DNA from: Streptomyces sp. APSN-46.1
GTDB lineage: Bacteria > Actinomycetota > Actinomycetes > Streptomycetales > Streptomycetaceae
Direction: 5' to 3'
Length of the DNA: 64,000 nt
Assembly (NCBI RefSeq): GCF_022815725.1
Contig: NZ_JALGRF010000015.1
Coordinates: 1-64,000, forward strand
Shown here: piece by piece, positions 51,077 to 59,326 of the stretch
Layout of the letters: each line of letters opens with the position of its first letter
How positions within the stretch are numbered: the first letter of the stretch is position 1
Made by a program: the position numbers and the translations under genes
The notes under the pieces: generated by a model
Told to the model about the DNA's origin: nothing
What the model saw: only the letters and a program-made list of their open reading frames with translations
Databases searched by the model: none

Positions 51077-52015
51077 GTGAGGAAAGCAGCCCCCGCCCCG
51101 CGGGTCATCGCCGTCGTCGGTCCCACCGCGGCCGGAAAGTCCGACCTGGGCGTCGCCCTGGCCCGCCATTTCGACGGCGAGGTCGTCAACGCGGACTCCA
51201 TGCAGCTGTACCGGGGGATGGACATCGGTACCGCCAAGCTGACGACCGAGGAGCGCGGCGGAGTCCCGCACCACCTCCTCGACGTCTGGGACGTGACCGA
51301 GACCGCCAACGTCGCCGAGTACCAGCGCCTGGCCCGCATCGAAATCGACAAGCTGCTGGCGCAGGGCCGTACGCCGGTCCTCGTCGGCGGATCCGGGCTG
51401 TACGTCCGCGGCGCCCTGGACGCCATGGAGTTCCCCGGCACAGACCCCGAGGTCCGGGCCCGGCTGGAGGAAGAGCTCACCCTGCGCGGCCCCGGCGCCC
51501 TGCACGCCCGCCTCGCCGCCGCCGACCCCGCGGCCGCCGCCGCCATCCTGCCCAGCAACGGCCGCCGGATCGTCCGGGCCCTGGAGGTCATCGAGATCAC
51601 CGGGCGGCCGTTCACCGCCAACCTGCCCGGCCACGAGTCGGTCTACGACACCGTGCAGATCGGCGTCGACGTGGCCCGGCCCGAGCTCGACGAGCGGATC
51701 GCGCGGCGCGTGGACCGGATGTGGGAGGACGGGCTGGTGGCGGAGGTCCGCGCCCTGGAGGCCATCGGCCTGCGCGAAGGAATCACCGCCTCCCGCGCGC
51801 TCGGCTACCAGCAGGTGCTGTCCGCTCTCGCGGGTGAATGCACCGAGGACGAGGCGAAGGCGGAGACCGTCCGCGCCACCAAGCGGTTCGCCCGCCGTCA
51901 GGACTCCTGGTTCCGCCGGGACCCCCGTGTGCACTGGCTCAGCGGGGCCGCCGCGGACCGGGGGGAACTCCCGGGGCTCGCGCAGTCGTTGGTCGAACGA
52001 GCGGTTACAGCCTGA
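51077..52015 (+). CDS. miaA: tRNA dimethylallyltransferase MiaA
   Basis: 312 aa from GTG 51077. P-loop GPTAAGKS (15-22), the DSMQLYRGMDIGTAK motif with catalytic Asp, LVGGSGLYVRGALD, NGRRIVRALEVIEITG, and the C-terminal tRNA-binding ALGYQQV...TKRFARRQDSWFRRD. It prenylates A37 of tRNAs reading UNN codons; the product is the substrate for MiaB. bldA-type tRNA-Leu(UAA) is one expected client. GAGACT lies 6 nt before the start, with no Shine-Dalgarno sequence. Confidence 0.97.
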   Translation: MRKAAPAPRVIAVVGPTAAGKSDLGVALARHFDGEVVNADSMQLYRGMDIGTAKLTTEERGGVPHHLLDVWDVTETANVAEYQRLARIEIDKLLAQGRTPVLVGGSGLYVRGALDAMEFPGTDPEVRARLEEELTLRGPGALHARLAAADPAAAAAILPSNGRRIVRALEVIEITGRPFTANLPGHESVYDTVQIGVDVARPELDERIARRVDRMWEDGLVAEVRALEAIGLREGITASRALGYQQVLSALAGECTEDEAKAETVRATKRFARRQDSWFRRDPRVHWLSGAAADRGELPGLAQSLVERAVTA

Positions 52016-52120
52016 TCACGTGATGGCATCGGGACGCCCCGTGCGCCAGTCCACGGCCCGGGAGCGTGCCATCATCAAACTTCTGAACAGCGGCGTACGA
52101 AGTCCGAGTGGGGAGGGCGC

Positions 52121-52657
52121 GTGGCTATGGAGGCCGGCCCTCGTGACACTGGGCGGGACGACACTCAGCGGGATGCGGACCCGACGCGCCTCGACGGCGC
52201 CGACGGAGCCGACGCGGGAGCCGGGCCCGGTGCTCTCGGGCTGCCCGCCGATCCCGCGCGCCTGACCCCCGACGGTCCGGACGCGCCGGACTCCGCCGAG
52301 GCGGAGGCCGCCTCCGGCCCCGAGTTCGAGGTGGAGCTGCGCCCGCAGCGCCGCCTGCGCATCTGGCAGATCGCCCCCATCGTGATGCTGGCCCTGGCCG
52401 GCTCGCTGATGTTCGCCTTCCCGCTCGCCTTCGAATTCGGTGACGGCGGCGCCGTGGTCGCCATGCTGGGCTTCCTCATCAGCTCCTGCGCGGGCGGCTG
52501 GGGCATGATGGCCGCCCGCCGGGTGGGCTACAGCTGGCCCGGGCTGCCGCCCAGGGGATCGGGACGCCGTCCCGACTGGCGCATGGCCGCGCTGTACGCG
52601 CTGGCCGCGCTGGCCGTCGTAGCACTCGCGGTGTACCGGGTCGCCCGGCTGCGCTGA
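52121..52657 (+). CDS. Membrane protein with acidic N-terminal region, unknown
   Basis: 178 aa from GTG 52121, with ATG 52127 as an equal alternative; GGGGAGGG lies just upstream. The first 80 residues are acidic and Ala/Pro/Gly-rich (DDTQRDADPTRLDGADGADAG). Three membrane helices follow: IAPIVMLALAGSLMFAFPLAFEF, AVVAMLGFLISSCAGGWGMMAARRV and ALYALAALAVVALAVYRVARL. It precedes dapF on the same strand by 59 bp. I do not recognise a functional family. Confidence 0.8.
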   Translation: MAMEAGPRDTGRDDTQRDADPTRLDGADGADAGAGPGALGLPADPARLTPDGPDAPDSAEAEAASGPEFEVELRPQRRLRIWQIAPIVMLALAGSLMFAFPLAFEFGDGGAVVAMLGFLISSCAGGWGMMAARRVGYSWPGLPPRGSGRRPDWRMAALYALAALAVVALAVYRVARLR

Positions 52658-52704
52658 ATCCCCGCCCCGGACGAGGCGCCGGCCGGTCCGGAAGCCCTGC
52701 TCGG

Positions 52705-52710
52705 TACGAT
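52705..52710 (+). promoter_or_regulatory. Candidate -10 (TACGAT) of dapF, leaderless
   Basis: TACGAT ends 6 nt before the dapF GTG; no Shine-Dalgarno sequence between. Confidence 0.45.
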
Positions 52711-52716
52711 GGGCGC

Positions 52717-53592
52717 GTGACGCAGACCAGCCTCTCCTTCCTCAAGGGCCACGGCACCGAGAACGACTTCGTGATCGTCCCGGACCCGGACAACGCCATC
52801 GAGCTGCCCGCGACGGCCGTCGCGAAGCTGTGCGACCGGCGGGCCGGCATCGGCGCGGACGGCGTCCTGCACGTCGTCCGGTCCGCCGCGCACCCCGAGG
52901 CGAGGGCCATGGCCGGCGAGGCCGAGTGGTTCATGGACTACCGCAACAGCGACGGCTCCATCGCCGAGATGTGCGGCAACGGCGTCCGCGTCTTCGCCCG
53001 CTACCTCCAGTACGCCGGCCACGTCGAGCCCGGCGACCTCGCCATCGCGACGCGGGGCGGCGTCAAGCGCGTGCACCTCGACAAGAGCGGCGATGTGACG
53101 GTCTCCATGGGCCGCGCCGAGTTCCCCGAGGGCGAGGTCACCGTGTCCGTCGGCGCCCGTTCGTGGCCCGCCCGGAACGTGAACATGGGGAACCCGCACG
53201 CGGTGGCGTTCGTTGACAGCCTGGACGATGCCGGAACCCTGTACGACCCGCCCCCGTACAGCCCGGCGTCCGCCTACCCGACGGGTGTCAACGTCGAGTT
53301 CGTCGTCGACCGCGGCCCCCGGCACGTCGCCATGCGCGTCCACGAGCGCGGCTCCGGCGAGACCCGCTCCTGCGGCACCGGCGCCTGCGCGGTCGCCGTG
53401 GCCGCCATCCGGCGCGACGGCGCGGACCCCGCCGTGACCGGCGAGCCCGTCACGTACACCGTGGACGTCCCCGGCGGCACCCTGGTCATCACCGAACACC
53501 CCGACGGCCGGATCGACATGACCGGACCGGCCGTCATCGTCGGCTCGGGCGCGTTCGATCCGTCCTGGCTCACCGAAACGGCCTTCGCCTGA
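52717..53592 (+). CDS. dapF: Diaminopimelate epimerase
   Basis: 291 aa from GTG 52717. It converts LL- to meso-diaminopimelate for lysine and, where used, peptidoglycan. Both catalytic cysteines are present: C86 in IAEMCGNGVRVFA and C219 in TRSCGTGACAVA. Substrate motifs GTENDFV, DYRNSDGS and VNMGNPHAVAF are intact. Streptomycetes use LL-Dap in their walls, so the enzyme here mainly serves lysine synthesis. Stop overlaps no other gene; rshA starts 140 bp later. Confidence 0.97.
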   Translation: MTQTSLSFLKGHGTENDFVIVPDPDNAIELPATAVAKLCDRRAGIGADGVLHVVRSAAHPEARAMAGEAEWFMDYRNSDGSIAEMCGNGVRVFARYLQYAGHVEPGDLAIATRGGVKRVHLDKSGDVTVSMGRAEFPEGEVTVSVGARSWPARNVNMGNPHAVAFVDSLDDAGTLYDPPPYSPASAYPTGVNVEFVVDRGPRHVAMRVHERGSGETRSCGTGACAVAVAAIRRDGADPAVTGEPVTYTVDVPGGTLVITEHPDGRIDMTGPAVIVGSGAFDPSWLTETAFA

Positions 53593-53732
53593 AGCTTCCC
53601 TCTAATGGGTGATCCGTTTCACGCTGAGCGAGAGGTGGACTGCGCCACGTGGTGGGGTCGGTAGCATCAGGCACCGGCCCTGAGGGCTCACCCCATGCCC
53701 GCCACCGCCGGTCGAAGCCGCCGGAGGTGCCC

Positions 53733-55850
53733 ATGAGTGCAGAGGCCACGAACCCCGAAGCACGTCCCGAAGCACGCCCCGAGCTCCGCAGACGTGGCCG
53801 GACCAGGCTTGATCTGCGCCGACTCGGGCGCGCGGCCCTGCTCGGGCCGACATCCCGCGACCGTCTCCCGGACGCGATCGGGCATGTCGCGGAGGCGCAC
53901 CGCGCCCACCATCCGGACGCCGACCTCTCCATCCTGCGGCGCGCTTACGTGCTCGCGGAGTCCTCACACCGCGGCCAGATGCGAAAAAGTGGTGAGCCGT
54001 ACATCACACATCCGCTCGCCGTCACCCTGATCCTCGCCGAACTCGGCGCCGAGACAACGACCCTGACGGCGTCTCTCCTCCACGACACCGTCGAGGACAC
54101 CGAGGTGACCCTCGATCAGGTCCGCGAGGAGTTCGGCGACGAGGTCTGCTTCATCGTCGACGGCGTCACCAAGGTGGAGAAGATCGACTACGGCGCCGCC
54201 GCCGAGCCCGAGACCTTCCGCAAGATGCTCGTCGCCACCGGCAACGACGTCCGCGTGATGTCCATCAAGCTCGCCGACCGCCTCCACAACATGCGCACCC
54301 TCGGCGTGATGCGCCCCGACAAACAGGCGCGCATCGCCAAGGTCACCCGCGACGTCCTCATCCCGCTCGCCGAACGCCTGGGCGTCCAGGCCCTCAAAAC
54401 CGAGCTGGAAGACCTCGTCTTCGCGATCCTGCACCCCGAGGAGTACGAGCACACGCGCGCGCTCATCGCCGCCCACGCCGGGGAGCGCGACCCACTGCCC
54501 GCCGTCGCGGACTCCGTACGCGCCGTCCTGCGGGACGCCGGCATCGCCGCCGAGGTCGTCGTACGCCCCCGGCACTTCGTCTCCGTGCACCGGATCGCCC
54601 TCCAACGGGGGGAGTTGCGCGGCTCGGACTTCGGCCGGCTGCTCATCCTGGTCGGCGAGAACGCCGACTGTTACGGGGTGCTGGGGGAACTGCACACCTG
54701 CTTCACCCCGGTGATCTCGGAGTTCAAGGACTTCATCGCCGTCCCGAAGTTCAACCTGTACCAGTCGCTGCACACCGCGGTCGCCACCCCCGGGGGCCAT
54801 GTCGCCGAGGTCATCGTCCGGACCCGGCAGATGCACCGGGTCGCGGAGGCCGGGGTGGTCGCGCTCGGCAATCCGTACGCCACCGCCGCCGCTTCCGCCA
54901 CCGCCACCGCCACCGCTTCCCCGGACGCCTGCGCGGACCCGTACGAGGAGCGCGTGGACCCGACCCGGCCCGGCTGGCTGTCGCGGCTGCTCGACTGGCA
55001 GCAGTCCTCGCCCGACCCCGACACCTTCTGGAGCGTGCTGCGCGCCGAGCTGGCCCAGGACCGCGAGATCACCGTGTTCCGGGCCGACGGGGGGACCCTG
55101 GGCCTGCCCGGCGGGGCCAGCTGTATCGACGCCGCCTACGCGCAGTACGGCGAGGCGGCCCACGGCTGTATCGGCGCCCGGGTCAACGGGCGGCTCACCT
55201 CCCTGGCCTCCCGGCTGTCCGACGGGGACACCGTGCAGCTGCTGCTCACCCACGACGCCTCCTCCGGGCCGGCCGCCGACTGGCTGGAGCACGCGCGGAC
55301 CCCGGCCGCCCGGATCGCCATCAGCAGCTGGCTGGAGTCCCATCCGGACGGGGCCGCGGCCACCACCACGGCCGCGCGGGCTCCCCTGTCGGTGGTCGGG
55401 GCCCGGGGCGGCGGCGGCAACGCGGTCGCCGACCTGCCGGACGCCCCCGTCCGGCTGGCGGGCTGCTGCACCCCGGTGCCGCCGGACGCGGTCGAGGGAT
55501 TCGTCGTACGGGGCGGGGCCGTCACCGTGCACCGGGTCCAGTGCGCGGCCGTGGCGCAGATGCGCTCGGTGGGGCGTACCTCGGTCGCCGTGCACTGGCG
55601 GGCCACCGCCGACTGCCGGGTCACGCTGCTCGCTGAATCGTTCGGGCGCCCGCATCTGCTGGCCGATCTGACCGAGGCGATCGCCCGCGAGGGGGTCGAG
55701 GTCGTCTCCGCGACGGTGGAACCGCCGGTCGAGCAGCGGGTCCGGCACACGTACACCCTCCAGCTCCCGGACGCGACGGGCCTGCCGGCGCTGATGCGGG
55801 CCATGCGCGATGTGCCGGGCGTCTACGACGTGCGCCGCGCGGAGCGGTAA
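53733..55850 (+). CDS. rshA: RelA/SpoT homologue RshA
   Basis: 705 aa from ATG 53733, with CCGGAGG seven bases upstream. HD hydrolase domain (about 70-250) is intact: QMRKSGEPYITHPLAV, HDTVEDTEV, RLHNMRTL. In the synthetase domain (about 280-400) FKDFIAVPKFNLYQSLHT is kept, but the segment where other Rel proteins read DLxxIRV is RLLILV, ExQIRT has become EVIVRT, and the AHWxYK end is lost. TGS (about 455-515), a Cys-Cys region GCCTPVPPD and a C-terminal ACT domain follow. An (Ala-Thr)n linker (about 385-400) is of low complexity. It fits S. coelicolor RshA, the second long Rsh beside RelA. Sequence suggests that hydrolysis of (p)ppGpp is better preserved than synthesis. Confidence 0.9.
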   Translation: MSAEATNPEARPEARPELRRRGRTRLDLRRLGRAALLGPTSRDRLPDAIGHVAEAHRAHHPDADLSILRRAYVLAESSHRGQMRKSGEPYITHPLAVTLILAELGAETTTLTASLLHDTVEDTEVTLDQVREEFGDEVCFIVDGVTKVEKIDYGAAAEPETFRKMLVATGNDVRVMSIKLADRLHNMRTLGVMRPDKQARIAKVTRDVLIPLAERLGVQALKTELEDLVFAILHPEEYEHTRALIAAHAGERDPLPAVADSVRAVLRDAGIAAEVVVRPRHFVSVHRIALQRGELRGSDFGRLLILVGENADCYGVLGELHTCFTPVISEFKDFIAVPKFNLYQSLHTAVATPGGHVAEVIVRTRQMHRVAEAGVVALGNPYATAAASATATATASPDACADPYEERVDPTRPGWLSRLLDWQQSSPDPDTFWSVLRAELAQDREITVFRADGGTLGLPGGASCIDAAYAQYGEAAHGCIGARVNGRLTSLASRLSDGDTVQLLLTHDASSGPAADWLEHARTPAARIAISSWLESHPDGAAATTTAARAPLSVVGARGGGGNAVADLPDAPVRLAGCCTPVPPDAVEGFVVRGGAVTVHRVQCAAVAQMRSVGRTSVAVHWRATADCRVTLLAESFGRPHLLADLTEAIAREGVEVVSATVEPPVEQRVRHTYTLQLPDATGLPALMRAMRDVPGVYDVRRAER

Positions 55851-55961
55851 GGCCCTTCCCCGGTGCATGTCGGGCCTGCGGCCCTGCCGGAGGATCCCGT
55901 TCGGGTGGACTCGTCGCGCGTCGTGTGCGGCCGCGTGGCGGGCGCTGGTAAGCGGTGGTGG

Positions 55962-57407
55962 ATGCAGCTCACCTCCCCGCGCCTGCGCGGCGCCCTGCTC
56001 GCCGCGGCCTCCCTCACTCTTGTCGCCGCCGTGCTGCCCCCGCCGAAGCCCCTGGGCATCGGAGACCCGCTGTTCCCGGAGCTCGGGAACCCCGGGTACG
56101 ACGTGCTCTCGTACGACATCTCCCTCGCCTACAAGGACAACCAGAGCCCGCTCGACGCCGTCACCGTCATCGACGCCCGCGCCCGGCAGCCGCTGGAGCG
56201 GATCAACCTGGACTTCACGCACGGGAAGGTCGCGTCGGCCGAGGTCAACGGGGAGCCGGCGCTGTTCGAGAGCGTGGGGGAGGACCTCGTCCTCACGCCC
56301 GCGCGGCCGGTGGTGGGCAACGTGCCGCTGCACATCGAGATCCGGCACACCAGCGATCCGCGGGGCCGGGCCGACGGCGGATGGGTGACCACCGCCGACG
56401 GCCTGGCCATGGCCAACCAGGCGGACGCCGCCCACCGGGTCTTCCCGTGCAACGACCACCCCGCCGACAAGGCGTACTTCACCTTCCGGATCACTGCCCC
56501 GATCGGGCTGACCGCCGTCGCCAACGGGTTGCCCGGCGCGCTGCCGGTCCGCCGGGCCGCCGGATCCACGACGTGGACGTACCGGACCGTGCACCCGATG
56601 GCCACCGAGCTGGCCCAGGTCTCGATCGGCGACTCGGCGGTGGTGCACGGCACGGGACCGCACGGGCTGCCGCTGCGCGATGTGGTGCCTTCCGCCGACC
56701 GGCAGAAGCTGGCGCCCTGGCTGAAGAAGACCGCAGGTCACATCGCATGGATGGAGAAGCGGGTCGGGCCCTACCCCTTCGAGAACTACGGGGTGCTGAT
56801 CGCCCGGGCGAAGACCGGATTCGAGCTGGAGACGCAGACCCTCTCCCTCTTCGAACACGGCCTGTTCGTGGACGAGGGCTACCCGCAGTGGTACGTGGAA
56901 GCCGTCATGGTCCACGAACTCGCCCACCAGTGGTTCGGCAACAGCGTCACCCCGCGGGCCTGGTCCGACCTGTGGCTCAACGAGGGGCATGCCACCTGGT
57001 ACGAGGCCCTGTACGCCGACGGGCTCGGCAAGTACTCCCTGGAGCGGCGCATGCGCGAGGCGTACCAGCGCTCCGACCAGTGGCGCGCGGCGGGCGGTCC
57101 GCCGGCCGCGCCCAAGCCCGCCGCCCCCGGGGAGAAGATCGGACTGTTCCGGCCGGCGGTCTACGACGGTGCCGCGCTGATCCTGTACGCGCTGCGGGAG
57201 GAAATCGGGGCCGAGGCCTTCGACCGGGTCGAGCGGCGCTGGGTGAGGGAGCACCGGGACGCGGTGGCGGGGACGGAGGACTTCGTACGCCTGGCCTCGC
57301 AGGAGGCGGGAAGGGACCTCGGGGCCTTCCTGAGGCCGTGGCTGTACGGGAAGACGACCCCGCCGATGCCGGGGCACCCGGAGTGGAGCGGGACGCGGAG
57401 CTCGTGA
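55962..57407 (+). CDS. Secreted M1-family (gluzincin) metallopeptidase
   Basis: 481 aa from ATG 55962 (MQLTSPRLRGALLAAASLTLVAAVLP), which gives a clean signal peptide; an upstream GTG is possible. N-terminal beta-saddle, then the catalytic core with HELAHQWFGNSVTPRAWSDLWLNEGHATWYE (zinc ligands H, H, E; about 310-340). The GAMEN exopeptidase loop is replaced by GFELETQT. The C-terminal helical domain is cut short (about 100 residues), so it is a two-domain, 50-kDa form like other streptomycete extracytoplasmic M1 proteins. Probably degrades external peptides. Confidence 0.92.
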   Translation: MQLTSPRLRGALLAAASLTLVAAVLPPPKPLGIGDPLFPELGNPGYDVLSYDISLAYKDNQSPLDAVTVIDARARQPLERINLDFTHGKVASAEVNGEPALFESVGEDLVLTPARPVVGNVPLHIEIRHTSDPRGRADGGWVTTADGLAMANQADAAHRVFPCNDHPADKAYFTFRITAPIGLTAVANGLPGALPVRRAAGSTTWTYRTVHPMATELAQVSIGDSAVVHGTGPHGLPLRDVVPSADRQKLAPWLKKTAGHIAWMEKRVGPYPFENYGVLIARAKTGFELETQTLSLFEHGLFVDEGYPQWYVEAVMVHELAHQWFGNSVTPRAWSDLWLNEGHATWYEALYADGLGKYSLERRMREAYQRSDQWRAAGGPPAAPKPAAPGEKIGLFRPAVYDGAALILYALREEIGAEAFDRVERRWVREHRDAVAGTEDFVRLASQEAGRDLGAFLRPWLYGKTTPPMPGHPEWSGTRSS

Positions 57408-57712
57408 GGCGGGGCGGGGTGTGGAGCGGGGTGGACGGAAAGGTGTGGATCGGGTGGGCGGAAAGGGTGTGACCCGGAAAAGGGTGTGACCGTGAGGAAC
57501 GGGCATGTCACCATCGACGGGGCCGTAAGGCCGTAAGGCCGTAAGGCCGTGCGGCGGGAGCCGTCGGGGGGAATCTCCGGGCGGTGTCACACGTTGGACG
57601 TGGCAGTACTAGGTCGCACGCCGCAGTAGCTTTGGCCTTGGCTCGGCTCTTGCTCGGGCTCCGCCCCTGCCACGGCCGGCGCGGACGCATTCGATATCGA
57701 CGTAAGGATCCA
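57408..57712. other. hflX upstream region with short tandem repeats
   Basis: This 305-bp gap has no gene. At 57452-57491 AAGGGTGTGACC-like units are repeated. At 57521-57550 GGCCGTAA is repeated 3.75 times in perfect tandem, all in the non-coding leader. Downstream (57630-57664) is a pyrimidine-rich GGCTC-rich run, then the hflX Shine-Dalgarno AAGGA. A promoter must be here, but no clear -35/-10 pair was found. Confidence 0.6.
57521..57550. repeat. GGCCGTAA tandem octamer, 3.75 copies
   Basis: Perfect copies at 57521-57528, 57529-57536 and 57537-57544, plus GGCCGT at 57545-57550. It lies about 160 bp before hflX. Such short tandem arrays can change copy number by slippage. Confidence 0.9.
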
Positions 57713-59218
57713 ATGACCTCCTCTTCTTCCCCTTCCCAGGACGCGCGGGACGCACGGGACGTGCCGGACTCGCAGAGCTACACCGAGAGCCTTCGGGCCG
57801 ACGCCCTGATGGAAGAGGACGTCGCCTGGAGCCACGAGATCGACGGAGACCGGGACGGCGACCAGTTCGAGCGCTCCGAGCGCGCGGCACTGCGCCGTGT
57901 GGTCGGGCTCTCCACCGAGCTCGAAGACGTCACCGAGGTCGAGTACCGCCAGCTGCGCCTTGAGCGCGTGGTGCTCGTCGGTGTCTGGACCTCGGGCACG
58001 GTGCAGGACGCCGAGAACTCCCTCGCGGAGCTCGCGGCCCTCGCCGAGACGGCCGGCGCCCTCGTCCTCGACGGCGTGATCCAGCGCCGCGACAAGCCGG
58101 ACCCGGCCACCTTCATCGGCTCCGGCAAGGCGCGCGAGCTGCGCGACATCGTGCTGGAGAGCGGCGCGGACACCGTCGTGTGCGACGGTGAGCTCAGCCC
58201 CGGCCAGCTCATCGCCCTCGAAGACGTCGTCAAGGTCAAGGTGGTCGACCGGACGGCCCTGATCCTCGACATCTTCGCCCAGCACGCCAAGTCCCGAGAG
58301 GGCAAGGCGCAGGTCGCGCTCGCGCAGATGCAGTACATGCTGCCGCGACTGCGCGGCTGGGGTCAGTCGCTGTCCCGTCAGATGGGTGGCGGCGGCGGTG
58401 GCGGCATGGCCACCCGAGGCCCCGGTGAGACCAAGATCGAGACCGACCGGCGCCGGATCCGCGAGAAGATGGCGAAGATGCGCCGGGAGATCGCGGACAT
58501 GAAGACCGGCCGCGAGATCAAGCGGCAGGAACGGCGCCGCAACAAGGTGCCCTCGGTCGCCATCGCCGGCTACACCAACGCCGGAAAGTCCTCCCTGCTC
58601 AACCGCCTCACGGGGGCGGGCGTGCTGGTGGAGAACGCGCTGTTCGCCACCCTCGACCCGACGGTGCGCCGGGCCGAGACGCCGAGCGGCCGGATCTACA
58701 CCCTGGCCGACACCGTCGGCTTCGTCCGGCACCTGCCCCACCACCTGGTCGAGGCGTTCCGCTCCACGATGGAGGAGGTCGGCGACTCCGACCTCATCCT
58801 GCACATCGTGGACGGCTCGCACCCGGCTCCGGAGGAGCAGCTGGCGGCGGTGCGCGAGGTCATCCGCGACGTCGGCGCGGTCAACGTGCCCGAGATCGTG
58901 GTGATCAACAAGGCGGACGCGGCGGACCCGCTGGTCCTGCAGCGGCTGCTGCGCATCGAGCGGCACTCCATCGCCGTCTCGGCGCGGACCGGCATGGGCA
59001 TCACGGATCTGCTCGCGCTCATCGACACCGAGCTGCCGCGGCCCGAGGTCGAGGTGGAGGCCCTGGTGCCGTACACCCGCGGTTCGCTGATCGCCCGGGC
59101 ACACGCCGAGGGCGAGGTCATCTCCGAGGAGCACACCCCGGAGGGCACCCTCCTCAAGGCGAGGGTCCACCAGGAACTGGCGGCGGACCTGGCTCCGTAC
59201 GTACCGGCGAAGCGCTGA
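57713..59218 (+). CDS. hflX: Ribosome-associated GTPase HflX
   Basis: 501 aa from ATG 57713 with AAGGATCCA before it. N-terminal HflX domain (about 90-275) with LVGVWTSGTVQDAENSLAELAALAETAGALVLDGVIQRRDKPDPATFIGSGKARELRDIV and the linker LPRLRGWGQSLSRQMGGGGGGGMATRGPGETKIETDRR. G domain (about 280-450): G1 GYTNAGKSS, G3 DTVGFVRHLP, G4 NKAD. It splits stalled 70S ribosomes under stress. An acidic N-terminal extension (1-70) is typical of streptomycetes. A strong hairpin follows. Confidence 0.96.
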   Translation: MTSSSSPSQDARDARDVPDSQSYTESLRADALMEEDVAWSHEIDGDRDGDQFERSERAALRRVVGLSTELEDVTEVEYRQLRLERVVLVGVWTSGTVQDAENSLAELAALAETAGALVLDGVIQRRDKPDPATFIGSGKARELRDIVLESGADTVVCDGELSPGQLIALEDVVKVKVVDRTALILDIFAQHAKSREGKAQVALAQMQYMLPRLRGWGQSLSRQMGGGGGGGMATRGPGETKIETDRRRIREKMAKMRREIADMKTGREIKRQERRRNKVPSVAIAGYTNAGKSSLLNRLTGAGVLVENALFATLDPTVRRAETPSGRIYTLADTVGFVRHLPHHLVEAFRSTMEEVGDSDLILHIVDGSHPAPEEQLAAVREVIRDVGAVNVPEIVVINKADAADPLVLQRLLRIERHSIAVSARTGMGITDLLALIDTELPRPEVEVEALVPYTRGSLIARAHAEGEVISEEHTPEGTLLKARVHQELAADLAPYVPAKR

Positions 59219-59249
59219 CACCACTGATGGCCTGACGGCTGCAGCAGTG

Positions 59250-59280
59250 CTGAGGGCCCCCGCGCTGCGGGGGCCCTCAG
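59250..59280 (+). terminator. Perfect 14-bp stem terminator after hflX
   Basis: CTGAGGGCCCCCGC / GCGGGGGCCCTCAG with a 3-nt loop; no T-run. It sits 32 bp after the hflX stop and 47 bp before the convergent protease gene end, so it may stop both. Confidence 0.85.
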
Positions 59281-59326
59281 TCGTCGGCGGACCTCGACGA
59301 GGTGCGCTTTCTCAGCTGCTTTCGGG

